Source: an uncultured Bacteroidota bacterium
GTDB lineage: Bacteria > Bacteroidota > Bacteroidia > Flavobacteriales > Flavobacteriaceae
DNA: 64,000 nucleotides
Assembly (NCBI GenBank): GCA_902511755.1
Contig: CABXGL010000005.1
Coordinates: 1 to 64,000, forward strand
Direction of reading: 5' to 3'
The translations under genes and the position numbers were made by a program. Under the pieces are notes generated by a model. That model was not told the DNA's origin. It saw only the letters and a program-made list of their open reading frames with translations, and searched no databases. Within the stretch, counting starts at the first letter, position 1, and every line of letters starts with the position of its first letter. Of the stretch, positions 39,901-48,675 are shown piece by piece.

Positions 39901-41496
39901 ATGAAAAGAAAGAATTATTTAAATTCAAAAAAACATAAAGCAGAGCACTCTAGATGGGGTAGAAGAGGGTTTTTAAAAACTTTGGGAATTGCTGGTGCTG
40001 GTTCAATTTCTTTTGGCAATACTTCTTTATCAGTTTTAAATTCGAATTTTTTAACTAATGCATTGACAAATTCTATAAGTGATAGATCATTAGTATTAAT
40101 AAGATTAAAGGGAGGAAATGATGGATTAAATACAATTGTTCCCTTATATGATTTTGATACTTATGTAAATAAAAGACCTACTATTCATATTCCTAAGTCT
40201 AATTTAATTAAGCTAAATGATGATTTTGCAATACCAAACCATATGAATAATATAGAACCTTTATGGAAAGATGGAAAAATGAAAGTTGTTAATGGAGTAG
40301 GTTATGAAAACCCAAATGGCTCACATTTTAAATCCTCAGATATTTGGGCTAGTGCTACAAGAAATACTGAAATTTCAACAGGATGGCTTGGAAGATATTA
40401 TGACGAAAAATATCTAGATTATCTTACTAATCCACCAGAAAAACCTGTGGCAATTCAAATTGGTAGTAGAGGAAATTTAATTTTTAATGGTAGTAAAACA
40501 ACATATGCTTTTGCTGTTTCAAGTCCTGAAAGACTAAAAAAAGTTGCTGAAAATGGAACCTTATTTGATACAAAAAATTTACCGGATTGTACTCATGGAG
40601 ATCAAATTGAGTTTCTTAGAAGAATATCTAATGCAACATTTAATTATGCCTCTGTTATACATAAAGCTTATAATGAATCGGAAGAATTTAATCAATATGA
40701 TGCTGAGAATGATTTAGATACTCAACTCAGTTTAGTTTCTAGACTTATAAAAGGTGATTTAGGTTCTAAAATATATATGGTTTCATTGGGAGGATTTGAT
40801 ACACATGGCAATCAGCTTGAGAGGCATCAAAAACTATTAACTACTTTATCAAATTCTGTTAAAGTATTTTATGATGATTTAAAGTATTATGGACTAGAAA
40901 AAAAAGTACTCTCATTAACTTTTTCAGAATTTGGAAGAAGAGTAGCTGAAAATGGGTCGGAAGGCACAGATCATGGAGCTGCTGCTCCTGTAATGTTGTT
41001 TGGACCAGCTTTAAATGGAAGTGGTATTATTGGTGATCATCCAAGTTTAAGTGATTTAAATAATAGAGGAAATTTAAAACATACTTTAGATTTTAGATCT
41101 ATTTATACAACAATACTTACCGATTGGTTGTGTGGAGATAAGAATTTTATTAATAAAGCAATGTTAGGAAATGAATATTCACTTTTAGGTCTTGGGATAA
41201 ACTGCAATGATGATGTAATAAATTATGATAATATTATTCCTTATCATGCCGCAATATACGGCTCTACAAAGGTTGACTTGAACTTAAGAATTAATCAAGA
41301 CCACCACATAAAAATATATATTTATGATATATTAGGTCGTAATCATGGATTGATTTATGATAATTTATTGAGAAGAGGAACGCATACTTTTCCACTATCA
41401 ATAAATTCTAATAAAAAATTAGCTTCAGGACAATATTTTTATAACATTAAGGTATTAGGAGGTAAAGATTTAAATAAATCTTTTATAGTAAAATAG
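39901..41496 (+). CDS. DUF1501 family protein with Tat-like signal and T9SS-type C-terminal domain
   Basis: SRWGRRGFLKTLGIAGAGS; LIRLKGGNDGLNTIVP; SLGGFDTHGNQ; FSEFGRRVAENGSEGTDHGAAAP; C-term IYIYDILGRN...LASGQYFYNIKVLGGKDLNKSFIVK. Confidence 0.9.
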   Translation: MKRKNYLNSKKHKAEHSRWGRRGFLKTLGIAGAGSISFGNTSLSVLNSNFLTNALTNSISDRSLVLIRLKGGNDGLNTIVPLYDFDTYVNKRPTIHIPKSNLIKLNDDFAIPNHMNNIEPLWKDGKMKVVNGVGYENPNGSHFKSSDIWASATRNTEISTGWLGRYYDEKYLDYLTNPPEKPVAIQIGSRGNLIFNGSKTTYAFAVSSPERLKKVAENGTLFDTKNLPDCTHGDQIEFLRRISNATFNYASVIHKAYNESEEFNQYDAENDLDTQLSLVSRLIKGDLGSKIYMVSLGGFDTHGNQLERHQKLLTTLSNSVKVFYDDLKYYGLEKKVLSLTFSEFGRRVAENGSEGTDHGAAAPVMLFGPALNGSGIIGDHPSLSDLNNRGNLKHTLDFRSIYTTILTDWLCGDKNFINKAMLGNEYSLLGLGINCNDDVINYDNIIPYHAAIYGSTKVDLNLRINQDHHIKIYIYDILGRNHGLIYDNLLRRGTHTFPLSINSNKKLASGQYFYNIKVLGGKDLNKSFIVK

Positions 41497-41497
41497 T

Positions 41498-42277
41498 TTA
41501 TATACTTGTAAAAAGTTTTTCCATCTTTTTACTTTCTTCTTCCGCTAATAATTTATCAACTAAAATTCTACCACTATGTTCATCAGTAATAAGCTTTTTT
41601 CTTGATGCAATGTCTAATTGAACTTGAGGAGGAATAGTAAAAAAAGATCCAGCAGATGCACCTCTTTCAACAGCCACAACAGCAAGCCCATTTCTAACAC
41701 TAGATCTAATCTTTTTGTAAGATATTAGTAAGGATTCATCAATTTTTGACTCAAATTTTTTAGATTTTTTTAATAGTCCATTTTCTTCTTTTTCAGTTTC
41801 CTTTAAAATATCATCTAATTCATTTTTTTTATGAGTTAGATGTTCCTTTCTTTCTTTGAGTTTCTCATTATTTTGATCAATATTTTCCTTTTTTAATTCT
41901 ATCTGAGCTGTTAATTCTTTAATTTGCTTAGTACAAAGTTCAATTTCAAGTTCTTGAAATTCAATTTCTTTACTTAACGACTCAAAGGCTCTATTATTTC
42001 TAACATTTTTTTGTTGATCATTATATTTTTTAATCATTGATTTAGCATGTTCAGTAGTATTCTGTTTTGACTTAATTTCTTCTGTACATTCATCTAATTC
42101 ATCATGTATTTTAGAAATTCTAACTTCTAGTCCAGCCACTTCATCTTCTAAATCTTCAACTTCTAGAGGAAGTTCACCTCTAACACTTCTTATTTTATCA
42201 ATTCTAGAGTCGATTAATTGTAAGTCATAAAGCGCTCTAAGTTTATCTTCTACTGAAAATTCTACTTTTTTAGCCAT
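41498..42277 (-). CDS. Coiled-coil DUF164/C4-type zinc-ribbon family protein (ribbon Cys absent)
   Basis: Long coiled coil then ERGASAGSFFTIPPQVQLDIASRKKLITDEHSGRILVD. Confidence 0.85.
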   Translation of the reverse strand: MAKKVEFSVEDKLRALYDLQLIDSRIDKIRSVRGELPLEVEDLEDEVAGLEVRISKIHDELDECTEEIKSKQNTTEHAKSMIKKYNDQQKNVRNNRAFESLSKEIEFQELEIELCTKQIKELTAQIELKKENIDQNNEKLKERKEHLTHKKNELDDILKETEKEENGLLKKSKKFESKIDESLLISYKKIRSSVRNGLAVVAVERGASAGSFFTIPPQVQLDIASRKKLITDEHSGRILVDKLLAEEESKKMEKLFTSI

Positions 42278-42279
42278 AA

Positions 42280-43059
42280 TTAAAAATAATTAACTGGGTT
42301 TGTTCTTGATTTTGATATAATGCACGCAAACTTAGGAATTTTTTTCATAAGAAAATTTAAAATTAAATCTTTTGTGTACTGTTCACTTTCAAAGTGGCCT
42401 ATATCTAATAATAATATTTTGTTTTCACTTTTAAAATAATCATGGTATTTTAGGTCTGCAGTTATTAGACAATCAGCTTTGGAATTAATTGCATGATCAA
42501 TTGCAAAACTTCCAGATCCTCCTAAAACTGCAACGTTTTTAATTTTTTTATTTATAAATGGAGAATGTTTTATTGATTTAACATTCATTTTTTTCTTAAC
42601 ATATTTTAAAAAATCTTCTTCAGAAAATGATTCTTTAAGATTGCCAATCATTCCCATACCACCTTTAAATCCTATTTTGGGAATAAGTATTTTAGTGTTA
42701 ATTAAGTTTAAATGTTTTGCAATTTGAAAATTTACACCTTTAGGGTGATTATCTAAATTTGTATGTAAAGCATAAATATTGATATTGTTTTTTATTGCTT
42801 TACTGACCACCCTTTCTACATATGTATCCCTAGTGATTCTTTTTAAACCTGAAAAAATTATTGGATGAAAACTAATTATCAAATTACATTTTTCTTCTAT
42901 AGCCTCATCCACCACATTTTCTAATGTATCAATGGTTATTAAAGCTTTTGTAATTTTTTCAGATTTATCACCAATAATTAATCCAACATTATCAAAATCT
43001 TCAGCTGATTCCAATGGGGCCCAATCTTCAATTATATTTATTATTTCTTCTAATTTCAC
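42280..43059 (-). CDS. Nif3-like dinuclear metal center protein
   Basis: EDFDNVGLIIGD, IISFHPIIFSGLKRI, ALHTNLDNHPKGVN, DIGHFESEQYT; GTG start. Confidence 0.9.
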   Translation of the reverse strand: MKLEEIINIIEDWAPLESAEDFDNVGLIIGDKSEKITKALITIDTLENVVDEAIEEKCNLIISFHPIIFSGLKRITRDTYVERVVSKAIKNNINIYALHTNLDNHPKGVNFQIAKHLNLINTKILIPKIGFKGGMGMIGNLKESFSEEDFLKYVKKKMNVKSIKHSPFINKKIKNVAVLGGSGSFAIDHAINSKADCLITADLKYHDYFKSENKILLLDIGHFESEQYTKDLILNFLMKKIPKFACIISKSRTNPVNYF

Positions 43060-43130
43060 AATTTTTTTATTGCAAAGTTATAAATTCTCTAATCATCAAT
43101 TGTTTAGATTTTAATTTATACTTTAGTTTT

Positions 43131-44141
43131 ATGTTAATTATTAGAAAAATTTTGTATCCTATTTCTATAATTTATTTCATTATAATTAGTTTTAGAAATA
43201 TTCTTTTTAATTATAAAATTTTAAAATCTAAAAAATATACCATCCCATTAATTGGCATAGGTAACTTAAGCATAGGAGGAACAGGAAAAACTCCAATGGC
43301 TGAATATATTTTTGAAAATTTTAGTGAAAAATTTAACTTGGCTTTATTAAGTAGAGGTTATAAAAGATCAACTTCAGGTTACATCAAGGCTTCTTCAAAA
43401 TCATCTCCAAAATCGATCGGAGATGAGTCTTATCAGATTTTCAAAAAATTTAAAAATATTCAAGTTTCAGTTGATGAAAAAAGAGTTAGAGGAGTTGATA
43501 ATTTAATTTTAGAAAATAAAAATTTAAAAGCTATAGTATTAGATGATTGTTTTCAACATCGAAGTATTTCTCTTAAATTAAACATTTTACTTACTACTTA
43601 TAAAGAGCCATTTTTTAATGATTGTATTTTACCTACAGGAAATTTAAGAGAACCATTAAATGGATATAAAAGAGCAGACATAATTATTGTAACAAAATGT
43701 CCAGATAATTTAAAAGAGTCTGAAATGAAGACCTTTTCCAATTCAATAAATCTCCTGAAGCACCAAAGTTTGTTTTTTTCATCAATCTCTTATAGTAATA
43801 CTCTTTTTGGAAAATCAAATATTCAAATTGAAGAATTAAAAAAATCAAGAGTTTTATTAGTGACAGCAATATCTAATAGCAACCCTTTAATAGAATATTT
43901 AAATAACAATGATATTAAATTTGATCATATGAAATTTTCAGATCATTATAATTATTCTTCTAAAGATATTTCTAGAATTGAACAAGAATTTGAAGATAGA
44001 ATTGTTATTACAACTGAAAAGGACTATAAGAAAATTAAGAACTTAAATTTAAATAATAAATTATTTTATTTAGAAATAAAAACTAGATTTTTAAGAAATG
44101 AGAATGCTTTTAAATCTTTAATTTCAGATGCTCTTAATTAG
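43131..44141 (+). CDS. lpxK: Tetraacyldisaccharide 4'-kinase
   Basis: GIGNLSIGGTGKTPMAEYIF, LSRGYKR, GDESYQIF, VLDDCFQHR; start chosen at MLIIRK rather than upstream MGPN of ORF track. Confidence 0.93.
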   Translation: MLIIRKILYPISIIYFIIISFRNILFNYKILKSKKYTIPLIGIGNLSIGGTGKTPMAEYIFENFSEKFNLALLSRGYKRSTSGYIKASSKSSPKSIGDESYQIFKKFKNIQVSVDEKRVRGVDNLILENKNLKAIVLDDCFQHRSISLKLNILLTTYKEPFFNDCILPTGNLREPLNGYKRADIIIVTKCPDNLKESEMKTFSNSINLLKHQSLFFSSISYSNTLFGKSNIQIEELKKSRVLLVTAISNSNPLIEYLNNNDIKFDHMKFSDHYNYSSKDISRIEQEFEDRIVITTEKDYKKIKNLNLNNKLFYLEIKTRFLRNENAFKSLISDALN

Positions 44142-45094
44142 GTAATATGTTTTTGAGCTTTGTATGAAGATCTAACTAAAGGTCCACTTTCAACATGCCT
44201 AAACCCTAAATTTTTAGCAAATTCTTCATAAATCTTGAATTGTTCGGGTTTAATAAATTCTTTTACTGGTAAATGTTTTTTTGAAGGTTGGAGATATTGT
44301 CCCAGGGTTACAATATCTACATTATTTTCCTTTAAATCTATAAGTGTTTGGAATACTTCATTTTCTTTTTCACCCAATCCTAGCATGACTCCTGATTTAG
44401 TTCTTTTAATTCCTTGTCTTTTTAAATATTCAAGAACTTTAAGACTTCTTTCATATTTTGCCTGAATTCTTACTTCCCTAGTTAATCTTCTAACCGTTTC
44501 CATATTATGAGAAATAACCTCGGGATTAACTTCTATAATTTTATTTAAATGCTTTTCAATTCCCTGAAAATCTGGTATTAAAGTTTCAAGTGTTGTTTTA
44601 GGATTTAACCTTCTGATACTTTTAACTGTTTCAGTCCATATAAAAGAACCCATATCTTTCAAATCATCTCTGTCAACAGACGTTATAACAGCATGTTTGA
44701 TTTTCATCACTTTTATAGAATTAGCTACTTTTTCTGGTTCAGCCCAATCTATATTTTCTGGTTTGCCAGTTTTAACACCACAAAATCCACAGGACCTTGT
44801 ACAGATATTCCCTAGAATCATAAAAGTAGCAGTTCCTTCACCCCAACATTCGCCCATATTAGGACAACTTCCAGAAGAACAAATTGTATTTAAATTATAT
44901 TTATCTACTAACCCTCTTAATTCTGTATATTTTTCTCCCGCAGGAAGTTTTACTCTAATCCATTTAGGTTTTTTTAGTATTTCTATTTTTGAAGAAATTT
45001 TACTTGGGCTAGTTTTATTATTAGAAATTTTAAGTTTTTTCCATTCAGATTTTTGAATAGTTGTATTTTTTAATGTATGAGGAGGAATCGGCAT
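44138..45094 (-). CDS. lipA: Lipoyl synthase (radical SAM)
   Basis: CSSGSCPNMGECWGEGTATFMILGNICTRSCGFCGV; start may be 45109 or the internal MPIPPH at 45094. Confidence 0.96.
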   Translation of the reverse strand: MPIPPHTLKNTTIQKSEWKKLKISNNKTSPSKISSKIEILKKPKWIRVKLPAGEKYTELRGLVDKYNLNTICSSGSCPNMGECWGEGTATFMILGNICTRSCGFCGVKTGKPENIDWAEPEKVANSIKVMKIKHAVITSVDRDDLKDMGSFIWTETVKSIRRLNPKTTLETLIPDFQGIEKHLNKIIEVNPEVISHNMETVRRLTREVRIQAKYERSLKVLEYLKRQGIKRTKSGVMLGLGEKENEVFQTLIDLKENNVDIVTLGQYLQPSKKHLPVKEFIKPEQFKIYEEFAKNLGFRHVESGPLVRSSYKAQKHIT

Positions 45095-45138
45095 AAAAAT
45101 ATAATACAAGGTAAAGTTACAAACTATTGATTAATTTT

Positions 45139-46350
45139 TTATAAAATAGTCAAATACCATACTGTAAAGCATGTTAAAAAAATTAATCCCATTACACTAA
45201 GGATATTTATTGCTTTGGATGGTCTATTTTCTTTTGGGGTATGTTTGCTATTAATTAATTTGAAATTTACAAATGCATAAAATGGTGCAGTTATAAATGA
45301 AAGTATAGTTGCAATTTTTACCAGTAGACCCATTTCAGACATAAAAAATGCAAAAATTGATAATGTGCCTATAGCTAATATTATAATCCAAAGATTGTAG
45401 TTTGCAATCTTATTTATCCCCAATAAACTAAAAGTTTTTTCCATTGTTCTTGGAGAAGCATCAAGGCATGTTATAGTTGTGCTAAACATTGTTGTAAAAG
45501 CAGCTATTGCTATTATTAAGAAAACTTCATTTCCTATAGAATCTGTATATAGATTTATTAATTGTTTTGCAAATTCACCACCTTGATTTGAAAAGGTTTC
45601 TCCGCTATTATACATAACAAATGATCCTAAGGCAATAAAACATACTCCTAAAATTATAGTTGTTATATAACCAATATTAAAATCAAAAATAATTTCCTTT
45701 TCATTTATTTTTTTTTCTTTTTTCTTTTTTTCAAGTGTCCAAATAGATTGCCATATAGATATATCCAATGGTGCTGGCATCCAACCCATAAAGGCAACTA
45801 AAAAGGCAATACTTAGTGTTTCTTTTGGAAAAACTTGAGTTAATTCAAATTCATTTGTTGAATTAATGCCTGCAAATAAAACTGCTAATAAGGTGCTAAT
45901 AGTTAATAATATTATAACAAATTTCATGAGATTATCTAATAGTTTATATCTACCAATCAAAAGAATTAGTAAACACAAAAAAATTATTAGAAATGCCCAT
46001 ATGGTAATATTTGTAGTAATTCCAAAAAGCTCAATTGCTAATCCTGCTGTAACAATTGTTACAGCACTTTGGATTGTAAACATAGTAATTAGAGCTAAAA
46101 ATAGATATATTAATAAAACATATTTGCCTAATTTATAGTAGCCATCTAAAAGACTTTCTCCAGTGGCTAATGAATATTTAGGTCCAAATAAAAAAAAAGG
46201 ATATTTAAATAGATTAGAAAGAATAAGAGCCCATAATAATCCAAAACCAAAATCAGCACCCGCTCTCGTAGATTGAACTAGGTGAGAAACTCCAATTGCT
46301 GCACCTGCAAAAAGTAATCCAGGTCCTAATTTTCGTATTGCAGATATCAT
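45139..46350 (-). CDS. NRAMP-family divalent metal transporter-like protein
   Basis: GPGLLFAGAAIGVSHLVQSTRAGADFGFGLLW; polytopic, Nramp pattern. Confidence 0.85.
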   Translation of the reverse strand: MISAIRKLGPGLLFAGAAIGVSHLVQSTRAGADFGFGLLWALILSNLFKYPFFLFGPKYSLATGESLLDGYYKLGKYVLLIYLFLALITMFTIQSAVTIVTAGLAIELFGITTNITIWAFLIIFLCLLILLIGRYKLLDNLMKFVIILLTISTLLAVLFAGINSTNEFELTQVFPKETLSIAFLVAFMGWMPAPLDISIWQSIWTLEKKKKEKKINEKEIIFDFNIGYITTIILGVCFIALGSFVMYNSGETFSNQGGEFAKQLINLYTDSIGNEVFLIIAIAAFTTMFSTTITCLDASPRTMEKTFSLLGINKIANYNLWIIILAIGTLSIFAFFMSEMGLLVKIATILSFITAPFYAFVNFKLINSKHTPKENRPSKAINILSVMGLIFLTCFTVWYLTIL

Positions 46351-46895
46351 GATTTTTCAATTATTTCAGCTAAAATTCTTTTTGCTCTCATTATTCTAAC
46401 TTTCACATTATTTATTGGTTGATTAAGCTTATTAGAAATTTCTTTATAACTTAATTCATTAAAATACCTTAGTTCAATAACTTTTTTATAATTAGGTTTT
46501 AATTTACTTATTTTATTTTTAATAGATTTTAATTTTTGTTCATTTATAAGATCATCTTCTGGGCTAGGAGAGCTTTCTTTAACTTCTATAAAATCACTGG
46601 ATTCAAATACTTTTAAATGATTTTTGTTTTTTCTTACTTGATCAATATGAAGATTTTTGGAAATAGTTATAAGCCATGTTTTAAAAAGAAATTTATCATT
46701 ATAAGTATTTATTTTTTCAAATGCTTTGGTAAAGCTTTTAATGGTAATATCCTCAGCATTGGATTCATTTTTTATTCTTTTTAGTTGAAAATTATAAACA
46801 TCATCCCAGTAGGTATTCAATAAATAACTAAATGCATTTTGATTATTTTCTTTTGCAAGATTAATTTGATTTCTAATAAATTTGTTTTCTGCCAA
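46347..46895 (-). CDS. RNA polymerase sigma factor (ECF-like sigma-70)
   Basis: NAEDITIKSFTKAFEKI (region 2), LKPNYKKVIELRYFNELSYKEISNKLNQPINNVKVRIMRAK (region 4). Confidence 0.92.
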   Translation of the reverse strand: MAENKFIRNQINLAKENNQNAFSYLLNTYWDDVYNFQLKRIKNESNAEDITIKSFTKAFEKINTYNDKFLFKTWLITISKNLHIDQVRKNKNHLKVFESSDFIEVKESSPSPEDDLINEQKLKSIKNKISKLKPNYKKVIELRYFNELSYKEISNKLNQPINNVKVRIMRAKRILAEIIEKS

Positions 46896-46899
46896 ACTA

Positions 46900-47115
46900 T
46901 TAATTCAAATTCATTTTAGGTTTTTTACAGTCAGTTTCATTTGGAAGTTTTCCACAAATTCCACAAGGTTCATTGTTTTTGTTTAAAAATGGGTTAGCAC
47001 TAGCACAAGTCCCTGAGAATTTTCCATTTTTTTTTAATATAATTTTGATGGAAATTCCAGCAAAAGCTATACCTAATAATAAAAATGTAATTACATATAA
47101 CATATTAATTATCAA
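46900..47115 (-). CDS. Small membrane protein with Cys-rich tail
   Basis: One TM then GTCASANPFLNKNNEPCGICGKLPNETDCKKP. Confidence 0.7.
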   Translation of the reverse strand: MIINMLYVITFLLLGIAFAGISIKIILKKNGKFSGTCASANPFLNKNNEPCGICGKLPNETDCKKPKMNLN

Positions 47116-48124
47116 TTATATTAACCTCCTCCTCTAGCAATATATTAAATTTTCTTAAAACAGTATTTTTAATTTTTTGTGAAAATTCAAAAATTTCATT
47201 TCCTGAAGCTTTCCCATAGTTAACAATTATTAACGCATGTTTATCATAAGTTCCTGTATCACCATCTCTTATTCCCTTATATCCACATTTTTCAATTACC
47301 CAAGCAGCAGGAATTTTTATTTTTTTTTCTGAAATTTTATAAAAAGGAACATTTTTTTCCCTTTCAGATAATTTTTTATAATCAATTTTATTTATTATCG
47401 GATTTTTAAAAAAACTACCACAATTACCAATCAATTTAGGATCCGGCAATTTACTTGATCTGATTTTGCAAACTAATTCTGAAATATTTTTAATAGTTGG
47501 ATTACTAATTTTATTATTTATTATAGCTTGTTTCAAAGGTTCATAAGAAGAATTTATTGTATGATTTTTTTTAGAAAGTTTAAAAGTCACATAAGAAATA
47601 ATATACTTGTTTTTCAGTTCTTCTTTGAAAACAGAGCTTCTATATGAAAATTTACATTCACTATTTTTAAAAATCTTTAATGACCCATTTTCTATTGAAA
47701 TGGTTCTACAATTTTCAAAATTATCTTTTAACTCAACACCATATGCTCCAATATTTTGAATAGGTGCACTTCCTACATTTCCAGGAATTAAACTTAAATT
47801 TTCCAAACCTCCATAATTATTATTTATGGCCCAATTAACCAAATCATTCCATACTTCTCCAGCTCCAACAGAAATAATTACATAATCTTCTGTTTCATTT
47901 ATTAATTCAATTCCTTTAACTTGAATTTTTAGAATATTTCGATCAATATTGTTTTTAAAAAGAATATTAGTTCCTCCTCCAAGAATTATGGGTTCACTAA
48001 ATGGATTATTTTTAATAAAAGATATTATTTCTTTTTCTGAATTAGCAATATTGAAATTAGAGGAAATTACATCTACTCCAAAACTGTTGTAGTTCTTTAG
48101 AGATATTTTGTTTTCTTTTTGCAA
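47105..48124 (-). CDS. murB: UDP-N-acetylenolpyruvoylglucosamine reductase
   Basis: ILGGGTNILF, LSLIPGNVGSAPIQNIGAYGVELKD, NCGSFFKNP; TTG start. Confidence 0.95.
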   Translation of the reverse strand: MQKENKISLKNYNSFGVDVISSNFNIANSEKEIISFIKNNPFSEPIILGGGTNILFKNNIDRNILKIQVKGIELINETEDYVIISVGAGEVWNDLVNWAINNNYGGLENLSLIPGNVGSAPIQNIGAYGVELKDNFENCRTISIENGSLKIFKNSECKFSYRSSVFKEELKNKYIISYVTFKLSKKNHTINSSYEPLKQAIINNKISNPTIKNISELVCKIRSSKLPDPKLIGNCGSFFKNPIINKIDYKKLSEREKNVPFYKISEKKIKIPAAWVIEKCGYKGIRDGDTGTYDKHALIIVNYGKASGNEIFEFSQKIKNTVLRKFNILLEEEVNIIDN

Positions 48125-48130
48125 TTTTTA

Positions 48131-48163
48131 TCTATTTAATAAATAGACAAATACTATTTGTCT
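48131..48163 (-). promoter_or_regulatory. Twin overlapping palindromes between DUF1573 gene and murB
   Basis: TCTATTT-AAT-AAATAGA (48131-48147) and AGACAAATA-C-TATTTGTCT (48145-48163). Confidence 0.6.
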
Positions 48164-48564
48164 TCTTCTTCTTCTTCTTCAGGTTCGGGTAGGACTTCAC
48201 CTTTAATCCTTAAAATAACATTTGGTGTTTTAGCATTAGAATTTACTGTGATTGCTTTTTGGAATAATCCCGTTCTTTTGGTATCATATTTAACTTCAAT
48301 TGAACCAGATTCACCTGGGAGAATAGGTTTTTCAGGTCTTTTAGGAATAGTACAACCACAAGAAGAAAAAATTCTAGAAAATATTAATGGCGAGTTACCA
48401 GTATTTTTAAACTCAAAGGTTCTTTTTCCATCTTCACCATTTTCAATAGTTCCATAATCAATAATAGTTTCCTTAAATGAAATTTCAGCTGATTTTTCTT
48501 GAGAAAGAATAGGAAAGGTAAAAAGGAATAAACATATAATTAGTGAAATTTTTTTCATAGTCAT
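48154..48564 (-). CDS. DUF1573 domain protein with acidic C-terminal tail
   Basis: FKETIIDYGTIENGEDGKRTFEFKNTGNSPLIFSRIFSSCGCTIPKRPEKPILPGESGSIEVKYDTKRTG. Confidence 0.92.
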   Translation of the reverse strand: MTMKKISLIICLFLFTFPILSQEKSAEISFKETIIDYGTIENGEDGKRTFEFKNTGNSPLIFSRIFSSCGCTIPKRPEKPILPGESGSIEVKYDTKRTGLFQKAITVNSNAKTPNVILRIKGEVLPEPEEEEEEDK

Positions 48565-48675
48565 GAATTTTAATTAAAACTATGACTTTTTATACATACT
48601 TACAAAAAAACAACTTACCTTTTAAATTACTTTTTAGTTGACTACTTTTGTCATCATAATTAATGAATATAATAG

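Noticed and set aside
43014-43130. N-terminal 39-aa extension of lpxK and the 42932-43114 ORF
   Set aside because: Lies antisense to the nif3-like gene start; LpxK homology begins at MLIIRK
43684-43869. 61-aa minus ORF
   Set aside because: Antisense inside lpxK
44235-45056. Two plus ORFs (76 and 119 aa)
   Set aside because: Antisense inside lipA
45866-46138. 90-aa plus ORF
   Set aside because: Antisense inside the NRAMP-like gene
48158-48457. 99-aa plus ORF starting with poly-Ser
   Set aside because: Antisense of DUF1573; poly-Ser is the complement of the poly-Glu repeat
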